From Tsuneonella amylolytica (GTDB lineage: Bacteria; Pseudomonadota; Alphaproteobacteria; Sphingomonadales; Sphingomonadaceae): DNA of 64,000 nucleotides. Positions 42,776-53,380 of this stretch are shown in pieces. The translations under genes and the position numbers were made by a program. The notes under the pieces are model-generated. The model searched no databases, was not told the origin of the DNA, and was given only the letters and a program-made list of their open reading frames with translations. The stretch is from assembly GCF_003626915.1 (NCBI RefSeq), contig NZ_CP032570.1, positions 558,001 through 622,000 on the forward strand. The letters are read 5' to 3'. Positions within the stretch are counted from its first letter, which is position 1; each line of letters starts with the position of its first letter.

Positions 42776-43372
42776 TCACATCGACGGCAGAAGGACCCCG
42801 TCGACGACATGGATGACACCGTTCGATTGCATGACGTCGGCTTGGTTCACGTGCGCCATGCTGCCGCCCATGCCCATCAGCATGACCGTGCCGTTCATCA
42901 TGCTGAAGCGCAGCGGCTCGCCCTCGACTGTGGTGTAGGTCGCGGTGCCGTTGCCGGCACGGATGCGCGCGGCGATGTCGGCGGCGGTGATGCGGCCCGG
43001 AACGACGTGATAGGTCAGCACCTTCGTCAGCGCGGCCTTGTTGGCGGGCATCATCAGCGAGTTGAGCGTGGCAGCCGGCACCTTGGCGAACGCGGCATCG
43101 GTCGGCGCGAACACGGTGAAGGGGCCGGGGCCGTTCAGGGTGTCGACTAGGCCGGCGGCCGTCACCGCCTTCACCAGCGTGGTGTGGATCGGCGAATTGA
43201 CCGCGTTGGCGACGATCGTCTGGTTCGGGTACATGGCCGCGCCGCCGACGTAGGCGACGTCGGTCCGCGCAGAGGCGGTGGTCGCCATCCCGTCGTCCAT
43301 CGTGTCCATCGTGGTGCACCCGGCGAGCGCGATCGTGGCCAGGGCCGTCGCGGCAAGTGTCTTGAATTGCAT
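42776..43372 (-). CDS. fasciclin (FAS1) domain lipoprotein
   Basis: 198 residues. Lipobox LAGC (Cys19), a short Asp/Met/Thr spacer, then one FAS1 domain: LVKAVTAAGLVDTLNGPGPFTVFAPTDAAFAKVP, VLTYHVVPGRITA, and VNQADVMQSNGVIHVVDGVLLP. It is likely an outer-membrane adhesion or periplasmic protein. It sits inside the pnt cluster and ends with its own terminator. Confidence 0.93.
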   Translation of the reverse strand: MQFKTLAATALATIALAGCTTMDTMDDGMATTASARTDVAYVGGAAMYPNQTIVANAVNSPIHTTLVKAVTAAGLVDTLNGPGPFTVFAPTDAAFAKVPAATLNSLMMPANKAALTKVLTYHVVPGRITAADIAARIRAGNGTATYTTVEGEPLRFSMMNGTVMLMGMGGSMAHVNQADVMQSNGVIHVVDGVLLPSM

Positions 43373-43429
43373 CGAGTTGTTTCCTGTCTGTCCCGTCGCC
43401 TCTTCTACGAGACGAACGGGCCAGCGGTT

Positions 43430-43591
43430 TCACTCGGCCAGCGTCTCCGCTGCGTCGCGCTCGTTCTCCGTTCGGGCGATGTCCCTGCCGACGACATAGC
43501 CGCCGTAGAACGCGGCGAGCACGAACCCGACGATCAGACACGCAATGATGAGGGCCCTGGGCGAAACCGCGTTCTTCGACATGTCGTTCAT
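43430..43591 (-). CDS. 53-residue membrane protein coupled to pntAA
   Basis: 53 residues: MNDMSKNAVS, one transmembrane helix (ALIIACLIVGFVLAAFYGGYVVG) and an acidic C-terminus (RTENERDAAETLAE). The ATG overlaps the pntAA stop by 4 bases, so the two are coupled. No family recognised. A membrane anchor or assembly role for the transhydrogenase is speculation. Confidence 0.65.
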   Translation of the reverse strand: MNDMSKNAVSPRALIIACLIVGFVLAAFYGGYVVGRDIARTENERDAAETLAE

Positions 43592-44709
43592 GCGTGCAAC
43601 CTCGGATGCACGATCGATCCGTCCCGCGTCAGCCGGATCGCATCGCCGATCTCCTCGTCGAGCACCGGCTTGCCCGCATCCTTGTCCCAGAAGGCCGACA
43701 GGAAATTGAACAGATTACGGGCGAACAGCGCGCTGGCATCGGCGGCGAGAGTGGCCGGCGTATTGGCATAGCCGACGATCTTCACCCCGTGCCTCTCGAT
43801 CACCCGATCGGCAACCGATCCTTCGACATTGCCGCCCTGGGCCACCGCCAGATCGTAGATCACGCTGCCCGGCTTCATGCTCGCGATCTGCGCATCGCTG
43901 ACGAGGCGCGGCGCCGCGCGACCGGGAATGAGAGCGGTGGTGATCACGATGTCCTGCTTGGCGATGTGGCCGGACACCAGCTCGGCCTGCGCCTGCTGGT
44001 ATTCCTCACTCATCTCGGTGGCATAGCCGCCACTGCCCTCGCCCTCGATCCCGGCGACGGTCTCGACGAAGACCGGCTTCGCCCCCAGGGAGGCGATCTG
44101 TTCCTTCGTCGCCGACCGGACGTCGGTTGCCGAGACCTGCGCACCCAGCCGGCGGGCGGTGGCGATCGCCTGCAGTCCGGCGACGCCCACACCCATCACG
44201 AAGACCCGCGCGGCCTGTACCGTACCGGCGGCCGTCATCATCATCGGAAAGGCGCGGCCGTAGGTATCGGCGGCGGCAATCACGGCCTTGTACCCGGCAA
44301 GGTTGGACTGGCTGGACAGCACGTCCATGCTCTGCGCCCGGGTGATGCGCGGCATCAGTTCCATCGCCAGCGCCTCCAGCCCCGCCTTAGCGTAGGCATC
44401 GACCCGGCCCGGGTTGCCGAAGGGATCGAACGTCGCCGCGACCCACGTGCCGGGGTTCGCACCAACCAGCGCGGCGGGATCGGGCGCCTGTACGCCCAGC
44501 ACGATATCCGCCCCCTTCACCGCCTTGGCCGCGGATGCGACTTCGGCGCCTGCCTCGGCATAGGCGGCATCGGCGATGCTGGCTGCCAGCCCCGCGCCGC
44601 TTTCGACAGCGACCGCTGCGCCCAGCGCGATGAACTTCCTCGCCGTTTCCGGCGTCAGCGCGACGCGGGTTTCCCCCGCCGCTGTTTCCCTGAGGACGGC
44701 GATCCGCAA
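43588..44709 (-). CDS. pntAA: NAD(P) transhydrogenase subunit alpha, part 1 (NAD-binding)
   Basis: 373 residues. RIAVLRETAAGETRVALTPETARKF opens the alanine dehydrogenase/PNT fold. NAD-binding is ARVFVMGVGVAGLQAIATARRLGAQVSATD. The gene starts with TTG at 44709; no ATG is available at the correct place. It lies 11 bases after the aa3 subunit IV stop. The membrane parts are pntAB and pntB. Confidence 0.95.
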   Translation of the reverse strand: MRIAVLRETAAGETRVALTPETARKFIALGAAVAVESGAGLAASIADAAYAEAGAEVASAAKAVKGADIVLGVQAPDPAALVGANPGTWVAATFDPFGNPGRVDAYAKAGLEALAMELMPRITRAQSMDVLSSQSNLAGYKAVIAAADTYGRAFPMMMTAAGTVQAARVFVMGVGVAGLQAIATARRLGAQVSATDVRSATKEQIASLGAKPVFVETVAGIEGEGSGGYATEMSEEYQQAQAELVSGHIAKQDIVITTALIPGRAAPRLVSDAQIASMKPGSVIYDLAVAQGGNVEGSVADRVIERHGVKIVGYANTPATLAADASALFARNLFNFLSAFWDKDAGKPVLDEEIGDAIRLTRDGSIVHPRLHA

Positions 44710-44720
44710 GGGGCCGGAGA

Positions 44721-44846
44721 TCAGCTGGCGATAATCAGAACGACGATCGCGGAGATCGCCACGATCAGCGGGACGGTCCACTTGAGCATTCCGATGAAGC
44801 TCCCGTAGGTTCCCTTGTGCATCTTCATGTCGTTGCCGGTGGCCAT
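44721..44846 (-). CDS. aa3-type cytochrome c oxidase subunit IV
   Basis: 41 residues: MATGNDMKMHKGTYGSF then IGMLKWTVPLIVAISAIVVLIIAS, one membrane helix. It resembles the short proteobacterial aa3 subunit IV family (COX4_pro_2). Missing from simple gene scans because of its length. It is first in the minus-strand pnt cluster, well away from ctaC-ctaD. Confidence 0.75.
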   Translation of the reverse strand: MATGNDMKMHKGTYGSFIGMLKWTVPLIVAISAIVVLIIAS

Positions 44847-44960
44847 TGTTCGTATCGTCCCAAGGAGGAAAGGTGTGTTCCTTGCATTCCCTATCGCGCC
44901 CCGTGCCCGCGCTCAAGCCCGCCGCACCGGGAAATCGAGGGCTTAAGTCCCCCTTTACCG

Positions 44961-44977
44961 GTGTCCCGTAAGGACAC
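44961..44977. promoter_or_regulatory. operator-like palindrome upstream of the response regulator
   Basis: GTGTCCCGTAAGGACAC, a perfect 6-5-6 inverted repeat. It lies 29 bases before the regulator ATG and about 115 bases before the subunit IV gene on the other strand. It may be an autoregulation site of this Fis-type regulator. Confidence 0.5.
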
Positions 44978-45006
44978 GGTTCGTATCGGGACGGGACACG
45001 CGGGAC

Positions 45007-46425
45007 ATGACGGACGCAGACAGCAGGCTGCTGATGCTGATCGACGACGAACCGGCGCAGAGCCGGCTCATTTCCGCGCTCGCCGCGCGGGAAGGCTGGC
45101 GCACGATGATCGTCGGCGACGGCGAGACCGCGATCGCCACGCTGGGTACGCGCCAGGGCATGCAATTGAGCGCCATCATCCTCGACCAGTGGGTGCCGGG
45201 CGACGACGCCTGCGGCCTGATCGAGGAACTGAAGGCCCGCCGGCCCGGCCTGCCGATCCTGATGCTGACCGCCAGCGCCAGCCCGCTCCTCGCGGTCGAG
45301 GCGATGCGCGCGGGCGCGACCGACTACCTCATCAAGCCGGTTGCACCCGACCGCCTGATGCAGGCCCTGCGCAGCGCGACAAAGCGCGAGGCGCCGCGCG
45401 ACGAACTTCAGCCGCTCACCGAGAAGATCGGCCAGGTGCTCGACTTCGACGCGATGATCGGCACCGCGCCCAACTTCCGCGCCGCGCTGGCGAAGGCGGC
45501 GAAAAGCGCACGTGGCCACGGAAACGTCCTGATCGAAGGCGAGAGTGGGACCGGCAAGGAAATGCTGATCCGCGCGATGCATGCCGCCAGCCCGCGGGCA
45601 AAGGCGCCGTTCCGCCTCATCAACTGCCGCTCGGTCCCGGCCAGCAGCATCGAATCAGTGCTGTTCGGGCACGAGCAGAACGCCTTTCCCGGCGCCTTCG
45701 AGAAACAGATCGGCGCGATCCAGCAGTGCGACGGCGGCACGCTGGTCCTCGACGAGGTCGATCGCCTGCCGCTGGACCTGCAGGAACGGCTGGCCGAAGT
45801 ACTGGCGACCGGCGTCGTGCGCCCCGTCGGTGCGCGGCACGGCTTTCGCATCGACGTGCGCGTTCTGTCGGCGAGCAACCTGCCGCTGACCGACCTCAAC
45901 AGTGCAGGCTATTTCCACCCGGCGCTTCACGGCCGCCTCGCCGCGACGACGATCACCCTGCCCCCCTTGCGCGAGCGGACCGGCGACATTCAGGCGCTCG
46001 CCCGCCATTTCCTCGCTCGCATCGGCGAGCAGCCGGGCCTGCGCAGCCTGACGATCACCGACGGCGGCCTCGCGCTGCTGGCCGCGTTCGACTGGCCCGG
46101 CAACGTCCGCCAGCTCCAGGCGGTGCTGTTCCGCGCGGCGGTGTTCTGCGATGGCGACGCACTGACCGCCGACAGTTTCCCCCAGTTGAGCGAAATGCTG
46201 GGCGAAACGGTCGAGAACCGCGATCCGCGTCAGGACGGCGTCGGCGTCATGCTTTACGCCGAAGACGGCAACCTGCGCAGCCTGGAGGAGATCGAGGCCG
46301 ACGTCATCCGCCTTGCCATCGGGCATTATCGCGGGCGCATGACCGAGGTCGCCCGTCGCCTCGGCATCGGGCGCTCGACGCTCTACCGCAAGCTCGGCGA
46401 TCTGGGCATCGACAACGCGGCCTGA
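45007..46425 (+). CDS. response regulator, sigma54-activator-like with degenerate GAFTGA
   Basis: 472 residues. Receiver at 1-125 (phospho-Asp60 in IILDQW, Lys110), AAA+ domain with Walker A GESGTGKE (178-185) and Walker B LVLDE (246-250), and a C-terminal Fis helix-turn-helix (GRMTEVARRLGIGRSTLYRKLGDLG). The L1 loop reads NAFPGA (225-230) instead of GAFTGA, so contact with sigma54 is doubtful. It is divergent from the subunit IV/pnt operon. No histidine kinase gene is next to it. Confidence 0.9.
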   Translation: MTDADSRLLMLIDDEPAQSRLISALAAREGWRTMIVGDGETAIATLGTRQGMQLSAIILDQWVPGDDACGLIEELKARRPGLPILMLTASASPLLAVEAMRAGATDYLIKPVAPDRLMQALRSATKREAPRDELQPLTEKIGQVLDFDAMIGTAPNFRAALAKAAKSARGHGNVLIEGESGTGKEMLIRAMHAASPRAKAPFRLINCRSVPASSIESVLFGHEQNAFPGAFEKQIGAIQQCDGGTLVLDEVDRLPLDLQERLAEVLATGVVRPVGARHGFRIDVRVLSASNLPLTDLNSAGYFHPALHGRLAATTITLPPLRERTGDIQALARHFLARIGEQPGLRSLTITDGGLALLAAFDWPGNVRQLQAVLFRAAVFCDGDALTADSFPQLSEMLGETVENRDPRQDGVGVMLYAEDGNLRSLEEIEADVIRLAIGHYRGRMTEVARRLGIGRSTLYRKLGDLGIDNAA

Positions 46426-46504
46426 GGCTGCGCGACACACCGTTACCGTATTTCGTGCGCCGACGCGTCGATACAGCCTCCTGCGTCCTATAAATCCGAC
46501 AGGT

Positions 46505-46810
46505 TCAAGCTGGAACTCGATTACTTCGCAATTCGGGTGAGCTTTCCTCGCTTCGAATGCCGGCCGCCTTGCGTTCGGTGCACGGCTCAATCGCTGTCAG
46601 GGTAATTCCTGTCGCACCATCTTTGTAAACGGTGCTGTTGTTGTTGCAGATTTCTCCCGACATCAAACAACCCCTACCTCCACTTATCGTAACGCATTGC
46701 GTATTTCCAACATCGCCGAACCGGCATTTGTTGGAATAACAAATCATGCAGGAAGCAGCATTTACAGAGACGCTTGAAAAGCGAGTACGAAAATCCCCAC
46801 CTAAAGACAT
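46505..46810 (-). CDS. hypothetical Cys-rich protein in an AT-richer patch
   Basis: 101 residues from the ATG at 46810, with seven Cys (CMICYSNKC, QCV, GCL, ICN, PCT). No signal or family seen, although this can be read from other starts to 46891. Codon use is visibly less GC-rich than its neighbours, as is the preceding gene. Its start lies 14 bases after the preceding gene's stop, so the two are probably in one unit. Confidence 0.4.
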   Translation of the reverse strand: MSLGGDFRTRFSSVSVNAASCMICYSNKCRFGDVGNTQCVTISGGRGCLMSGEICNNNSTVYKDGATGITLTAIEPCTERKAAGIRSEESSPELRSNRVPA

Positions 46811-46823
46811 ATTTAGAATTTTT

Positions 46824-47294
46824 TTATCTTTCCTCCACTGCATTGTGGAAATAAACCAAGAGAGCCGTCTTACCACCTTGAATTGGCCCAATTCCCATCG
46901 TCATTCTCTTGTCCAGCAATGTCGATACCGCACCTAGATATTGGTTCGCATCCTTGTTCAACTTATAGTCCGGCTGGGTGCTAACGACCCTGATCTCACA
47001 GAGCGTGGACTTGCACGAAGCTTGACTTACCTGCAGATCTGCGCCGGAAAATCGCGCCAGCGCACTTGCAATATCGCGCTCTGCCATATCGGCGAAAGCG
47101 GGGTCCCTTCGCTCGCGCTCGAATTCTCGGCTCAGGATGGCGGGGTTGGGCATCGAGGGCGGAACCTGCGCCAAGGCAACTCCAGAACGAATTTCATCGA
47201 AGAACGGCGCTTCCAGATCGGCATTGCCCGCATACACCGCAGACGATAAAGAAACGAGGCTGAGACAGCACACCTGAAAAGATCGACTTGCCAT
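46824..47294 (-). CDS. hypothetical secreted protein in an AT-richer patch
   Basis: 156 residues. MASRSFQVCCLSLVSLSSAVYAGNA is a plausible signal peptide. The mature part has one Cys pair (QASCKSTLCEIRVVS) and a helical ERERRDPAFADMAERDIASALARF. No family recognised. Its codon use is less GC-rich than the surrounding genes, and a long A/T tract borders its 5' side, so recent acquisition is possible. Confidence 0.6.
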   Translation of the reverse strand: MASRSFQVCCLSLVSLSSAVYAGNADLEAPFFDEIRSGVALAQVPPSMPNPAILSREFERERRDPAFADMAERDIASALARFSGADLQVSQASCKSTLCEIRVVSTQPDYKLNKDANQYLGAVSTLLDKRMTMGIGPIQGGKTALLVYFHNAVEER

Positions 47295-47399
47295 TTTTAT
47301 TTCCTTTTCTTTCCTTTACTGAAAAATTTAAAAAAAATATTGATCCGTCAAGCGAGAATTTGCATCCTGTCTTCGCGAACTTGGCGTTGAACCAGCTGT

Positions 47400-47425
47400 G
47401 GAACGGTATCGCTCCCTCCCTCGTT
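47400..47425 (+). promoter_or_regulatory. EcfG-type promoter of the hemerythrin-like gene
   Basis: GGAAC (47400-47404), 17 bases, CGTT (47422-47425), a full match to GGAAC-N17-CGTT. The gene starts 36 bases beyond, leaving a short leader. This is the best-matching EcfG-type site in the window. Confidence 0.65.
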
Positions 47426-47461
47426 GCGTTGTCAAAAATCTCCGCAATAAGAAAGCTGAAG

Positions 47462-47971
47462 ATGGACATCGTCGACTGCATCCTGGCCGATCACGCGCGC
47501 CAGCGCTTCTACTTCGCTGCGCTCGACGAGGCGCGCGAAGATCCCGAAACGCTGGGGAAGGTGTTCACGCGCCTGAAGAATTTCCTCGAGGCCCATGCCG
47601 AGGCCGAGGAGCTCTACTTCTACCCCACTTTGCTCAAGAAGGGCGAGGGAGCGGTCGATTCCGACAGCGCGGAAGAGACGACCGACGACGCAATCGACGA
47701 CCACAACAAGATTTCCGAGGCGGCAGAAGCGGCGATGAAGGAGAAGCCGGGCTCCGACGCTTGGTGGAAATGCGTCGACAAATGCAACTACCACAATTCC
47801 GAGCACCTGAGCGAGGAAGAGCGCCAAGGCCTCACCGACTTCCGTCGCCGGGTACCTTTGAAAGAACGGGTCAGGCTCGGGCTGCAATACCTTGCGTTCG
47901 AAGCCGAACATTCGGGCGAATTCGAGCGCGAGGAAAAGGACCCCGACACCTACATCGAGGAAAACTCATAG
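47462..47971 (+). CDS. hemerythrin domain protein
   Basis: 169 residues. ADHARQRFYFAALDEA, HAEAEELYFYP, DHNKISEAAEAA and NYHNSEHLSEEE supply the His/Glu pattern of the diiron hemerythrin-like family. Only the fold is evident; oxygen or NO binding is a family inference. The ATG at 47462 fits; upstream codons belong to another frame. A candidate EcfG-type promoter suggests stress induction. Confidence 0.88.
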   Translation: MDIVDCILADHARQRFYFAALDEAREDPETLGKVFTRLKNFLEAHAEAEELYFYPTLLKKGEGAVDSDSAEETTDDAIDDHNKISEAAEAAMKEKPGSDAWWKCVDKCNYHNSEHLSEEERQGLTDFRRRVPLKERVRLGLQYLAFEAEHSGEFEREEKDPDTYIEENS

Positions 47972-47990
47972 GGCAGTTCGTCCGCGCTGC

Positions 47991-50426
<2,436 letters not shown>

Positions 50427-50428
<2 letters not shown>

Positions 50429-51050
50429 AGAACAACGCCAATTGCGCGACCGGCGCGAAGCTGCGGCGGTGCAGCGGGCTGGGTCCATGAGTGCGGAGCG
50501 CGGCGAGGTGTTCGGGCGAGCCGTAGCCCTTGTTTCGCTCCCAGCCATAGTGTGGGTGAGCAGCGGCGGCTTCGCGCATCAGGCGGTCGCGCCATTCCTT
50601 CGCGACGACGCTTGCGGCGCCGATCGCCGGCTCCTTCGCATCGCCGCCGACGACGGGCTTGGCGGTCCAGCGCCATTCTTGGCGCCGACCCGCCGGAGTC
50701 AGGTTGCCATCGACGAGGACCAGTTCCGGGTCGCGTTCCAGTATCGCCGCCAGTCGCCCGACGGCCAGCGTCATCGCCAGCATCGTTGCGCCGAAGATGT
50801 TGAGCCGGTCGATCTCCTCGACCTCGACGACCCCAACCGCCCAGGCACATCGCCGGCGCACGGCCAGATCGACCGAGGCCCGGGTTGCGGCGCAGAGCCT
50901 CTTCGAATCGCCGATACCTGCCGGGCGAGGCTTGCAGAGCGCCACCGCAGCGGCGACAACCGGCCCCGCCAGCGGCCCGCGCCCTGCTTCGTCCACTCCG
51001 ACGACCAGAGGGGCGGACCCAAATCCGGGATGAGGTGTTCCAGATACCAT
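50427..51050 (-). CDS. rnhB: ribonuclease HII
   Basis: 207 residues. VVGVDEAGRGPLAGPVVAAAVAL has the catalytic Asp-Glu, GIGDSKRL and GGDAKEPAIGAASVVAKEWRDRLM complete the acid set. It removes RNA primers and ribonucleotides from DNA. The ATG at 51050 overlaps the start ATG of the sugar dehydrogenase on the other strand (bases 51048-51051 CATG); no ribosome site is visible, so the start may be an internal alternative. Confidence 0.93.
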
Positions 51051-52245
51051 GACCAAGCGACCGATTGCTGCCGCCCTCCTATCCACCGCCTCGCTCGCGC
51101 TCGCAAGTTGCGGGACGCAGGTCACCGGGGAAACCCCGACCCAGGCGCAATCGACGCCCGGACCGGCTGAGGAAATTGTCGCGGTAAGCGGTCGAGAGTT
51201 CGCGACGAAGAGCTATGGCAGCTTCGACGAGCCTTGGGCCGCCGCGTTTGCGCCCGGTACGCCCGTGCTATTCATCACCGAAAAGCCGGGGACGATGAAG
51301 TTTGTCGACACCCGTACGGGACGCATTGGTACCGTGTCGGGCCTGCCGACCGTCGATTACGGCGGCCAAGGCGGCCTCGGCGACGTTGCCTTCCTGCCGT
51401 CCGAAAGCGCCGCGACGCCGTCGCGCCGCACGATCTACCTGACTTGGGCCGAAGCGGGCAGCGGCGCCACCCGCGGAGCGGCGCTTGGGCGGGGAACGCT
51501 TGTATGCGAGGAAACTGACGCCTGCCGGATCGACGGCCTTAACGTGATCTGGCGACAGGACCCCAAGGTCACCGGTCGCGGCCACTTCAGCCACCGGATT
51601 GCCATCGCCCCCGATGGCCGGACCCTCTTCCTCGCGAGCGGGGACCGGCAGAAGATGGAACCCGCGCAGGATCCGAAGGTCAACCTGGGCAAGATCGTCC
51701 ACCTCAATCTCGACGGGTCGCCTGCGGCCGGCAATACGCTCGCCGCAAGCGGTGCCCGGCCCGAAATCTATTCGATGGGTCATCGCAACATCCTGGGGCT
51801 GCAGTTCGACGCGCAGGGCCGCCTGTGGGACCTCGAGCATGGGCCGGCCGGAGGCGATGAACTGAACCTCGTGCGTAACGGTGGCAACTACGGCTGGCCC
51901 GTGGTGTCGGACGGCGACCACTACGACGGTCGCCCGATCCCCCGCCACTCGACCACCGACCGCTTCGTGAAGCCGGCTATCAGCTGGAACCCCGTGATCG
52001 CGCCGGGCGATTTCACGTTCTATTCGGGCAAGCTGTGGCCGCAATGGAAAGGCAACGCCATCATCGGCGGAATGAAACCCACCGTACTGGTACGCGTCGC
52101 GATCGATGGAACCACCGCGCGAGAGGTTGCCCGGTATGGCATGGAGAGGCGTATCCGCGAGGTGGTCGAAGGGCCCGACGGCGCGCTGTGGCTGCTCGAG
52201 GACAAGGACGGTGGCCGGCTAATCGAGATGCGCCCCGCGCGATAA
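51049..52245 (+). CDS. PQQ-dependent sugar dehydrogenase-like lipoprotein
   Basis: 398 residues. Lipobox LASC (Cys21) after MTKRPIAAALL. The beta-propeller has GGQGGLGDVAFLP, GHFSHRIAIAPDGRTLFLASGDR, SMGHRNILGLQFDAQGRLWDLEHGPAGGDELNLV and NYGWPVVSDG, the soluble GDH/Hhip-like (glucose/sorbosone dehydrogenase) family. PQQ use is inferred. No adjacent cytochrome. Confidence 0.92.
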   Translation: MTKRPIAAALLSTASLALASCGTQVTGETPTQAQSTPGPAEEIVAVSGREFATKSYGSFDEPWAAAFAPGTPVLFITEKPGTMKFVDTRTGRIGTVSGLPTVDYGGQGGLGDVAFLPSESAATPSRRTIYLTWAEAGSGATRGAALGRGTLVCEETDACRIDGLNVIWRQDPKVTGRGHFSHRIAIAPDGRTLFLASGDRQKMEPAQDPKVNLGKIVHLNLDGSPAAGNTLAASGARPEIYSMGHRNILGLQFDAQGRLWDLEHGPAGGDELNLVRNGGNYGWPVVSDGDHYDGRPIPRHSTTDRFVKPAISWNPVIAPGDFTFYSGKLWPQWKGNAIIGGMKPTVLVRVAIDGTTAREVARYGMERRIREVVEGPDGALWLLEDKDGGRLIEMRPAR

Positions 52246-52288
52246 CGCTCGACTCGGCGCAGTTCCGTCTTCTAGGGGGCCGCGCCCC

Positions 52289-52816
52289 ATGCCAAGCATC
52301 GTCCCCCTTTCCGCGGTCGAACCGCAGCTGGTCGAGGACCTGCTCGATGCCGCGTTCGGAACCGACCGGCACGGGCGCACCGCCTATACCATCCGCGCTG
52401 CCGCCGAGTGGCTGCCCGCGCTGAGCTTTGCCGCGCTCGACGACGGGGAATACCTCGTCGCCACGATCCAGCTCTGGCCGGTCGCGCTCACCGATCCGCA
52501 AGGCCGTGCGCACCCGTTGCTGATGGTGGGGCCGGTGGCCGTGATGCCGGCGCACCAGGGCGAGGGATATGGCAAGGCGCTGATCGAAGCATCGCTCGGC
52601 GCGATCGATCCGGCGGCGGCGCTGCCGCAGGTCCTCATCGGCGATGCGCCCTATTACGAGCGCTTCGGCTTCGTCGAGGCGCCGGGCGGATGGCGCTGCC
52701 CCGGCCCGTGGGACCCCGCCCGCCTGCTCGTGCGCTGCGACAATCGGGCGGTACTGCCGCCCGGAGGCATGCTGGGTCCGTGGTCCACCACGCAGGCCAA
52801 CCCCTTGGCGGACTGA
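52289..52816 (+). CDS. GNAT family N-acetyltransferase
   Basis: 175 residues. DAAFGTDRHGRTAYTIR, then GPVAVMPAHQGEGYGKALIEASL (acetyl-CoA binding), VLIGDAPYYERFGFVEAPGGW. It resembles the YhbS group of small-molecule acetyltransferases. ATG 52289 is 44 bases after the dehydrogenase stop. The substrate is unknown. Confidence 0.9.
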   Translation: MPSIVPLSAVEPQLVEDLLDAAFGTDRHGRTAYTIRAAAEWLPALSFAALDDGEYLVATIQLWPVALTDPQGRAHPLLMVGPVAVMPAHQGEGYGKALIEASLGAIDPAAALPQVLIGDAPYYERFGFVEAPGGWRCPGPWDPARLLVRCDNRAVLPPGGMLGPWSTTQANPLAD

Positions 52817-52840
52817 CGCGCATCTGGCATCGCAACTGCC

Positions 52841-53380
52841 GTGCCCTACGAACCGCCCCCCGAAATCGCCGGTCTCTCGCTCGCCGAACTGGCACAGGCC
52901 GTCGAAGACCGCAGGCTGCCCCCGGTCGAGCAATGGTCCCCCGCCCATGTCGGCGAGAGCCACATGACCGTTCATGCCGACGGAACATGGTCGCACGACG
53001 GCTCGCCCGTCACCCGCCCGGCGATGGTTCGCGCGTTCGCCTCGCTGCTGACGCGGGACGAGGACGGAACCTACTGGCTCGTCACCCCGCAGCAGAAGCT
53101 GTCCGTGGAGGTGGAGGACGCGGCCTTCGTAGCCACCGACATGACCGCCCGCGACGGCGCGCTCGCCTTCCGGCTTAACACCGACGATATCGTGATCGCA
53201 GGGCCGGACCATCCGCTGACCGCTCGGGGTGATGCCGATACGCCGGCGATCTACCTCGCCGTCCGGCGCGGCTGCGAAGCGCGGCTCAACCGGTCGACAT
53301 ACGAGCAGCTGGCGCTGGTGGCGGACGATGGCTGGCAGGTCGAGAGCAGCGGCGAAACGTTCTCGCTCGTGCCGGGATGA
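52841..53380 (+). CDS. DUF1285 protein
   Basis: 179 residues. GESHMTVHADGTWSHDGSPVTRPAMVRAFASLLTRDEDGTYWLVTPQQKLSVEVEDAAF matches DUF1285, a two-domain beta fold found in alphaproteobacteria. The GTG at 52841 starts PYEPPPEIAGLSLAEL. It overlaps the NUDIX gene start (ATGA). The function is unknown. Confidence 0.9.
   Translation: MPYEPPPEIAGLSLAELAQAVEDRRLPPVEQWSPAHVGESHMTVHADGTWSHDGSPVTRPAMVRAFASLLTRDEDGTYWLVTPQQKLSVEVEDAAFVATDMTARDGALAFRLNTDDIVIAGPDHPLTARGDADTPAIYLAVRRGCEARLNRSTYEQLALVADDGWQVESSGETFSLVPG

Noticed and set aside
43597-44808. Plus-strand frame opposite pntAA
   Set aside because: Shadow of pntAA with no domain.
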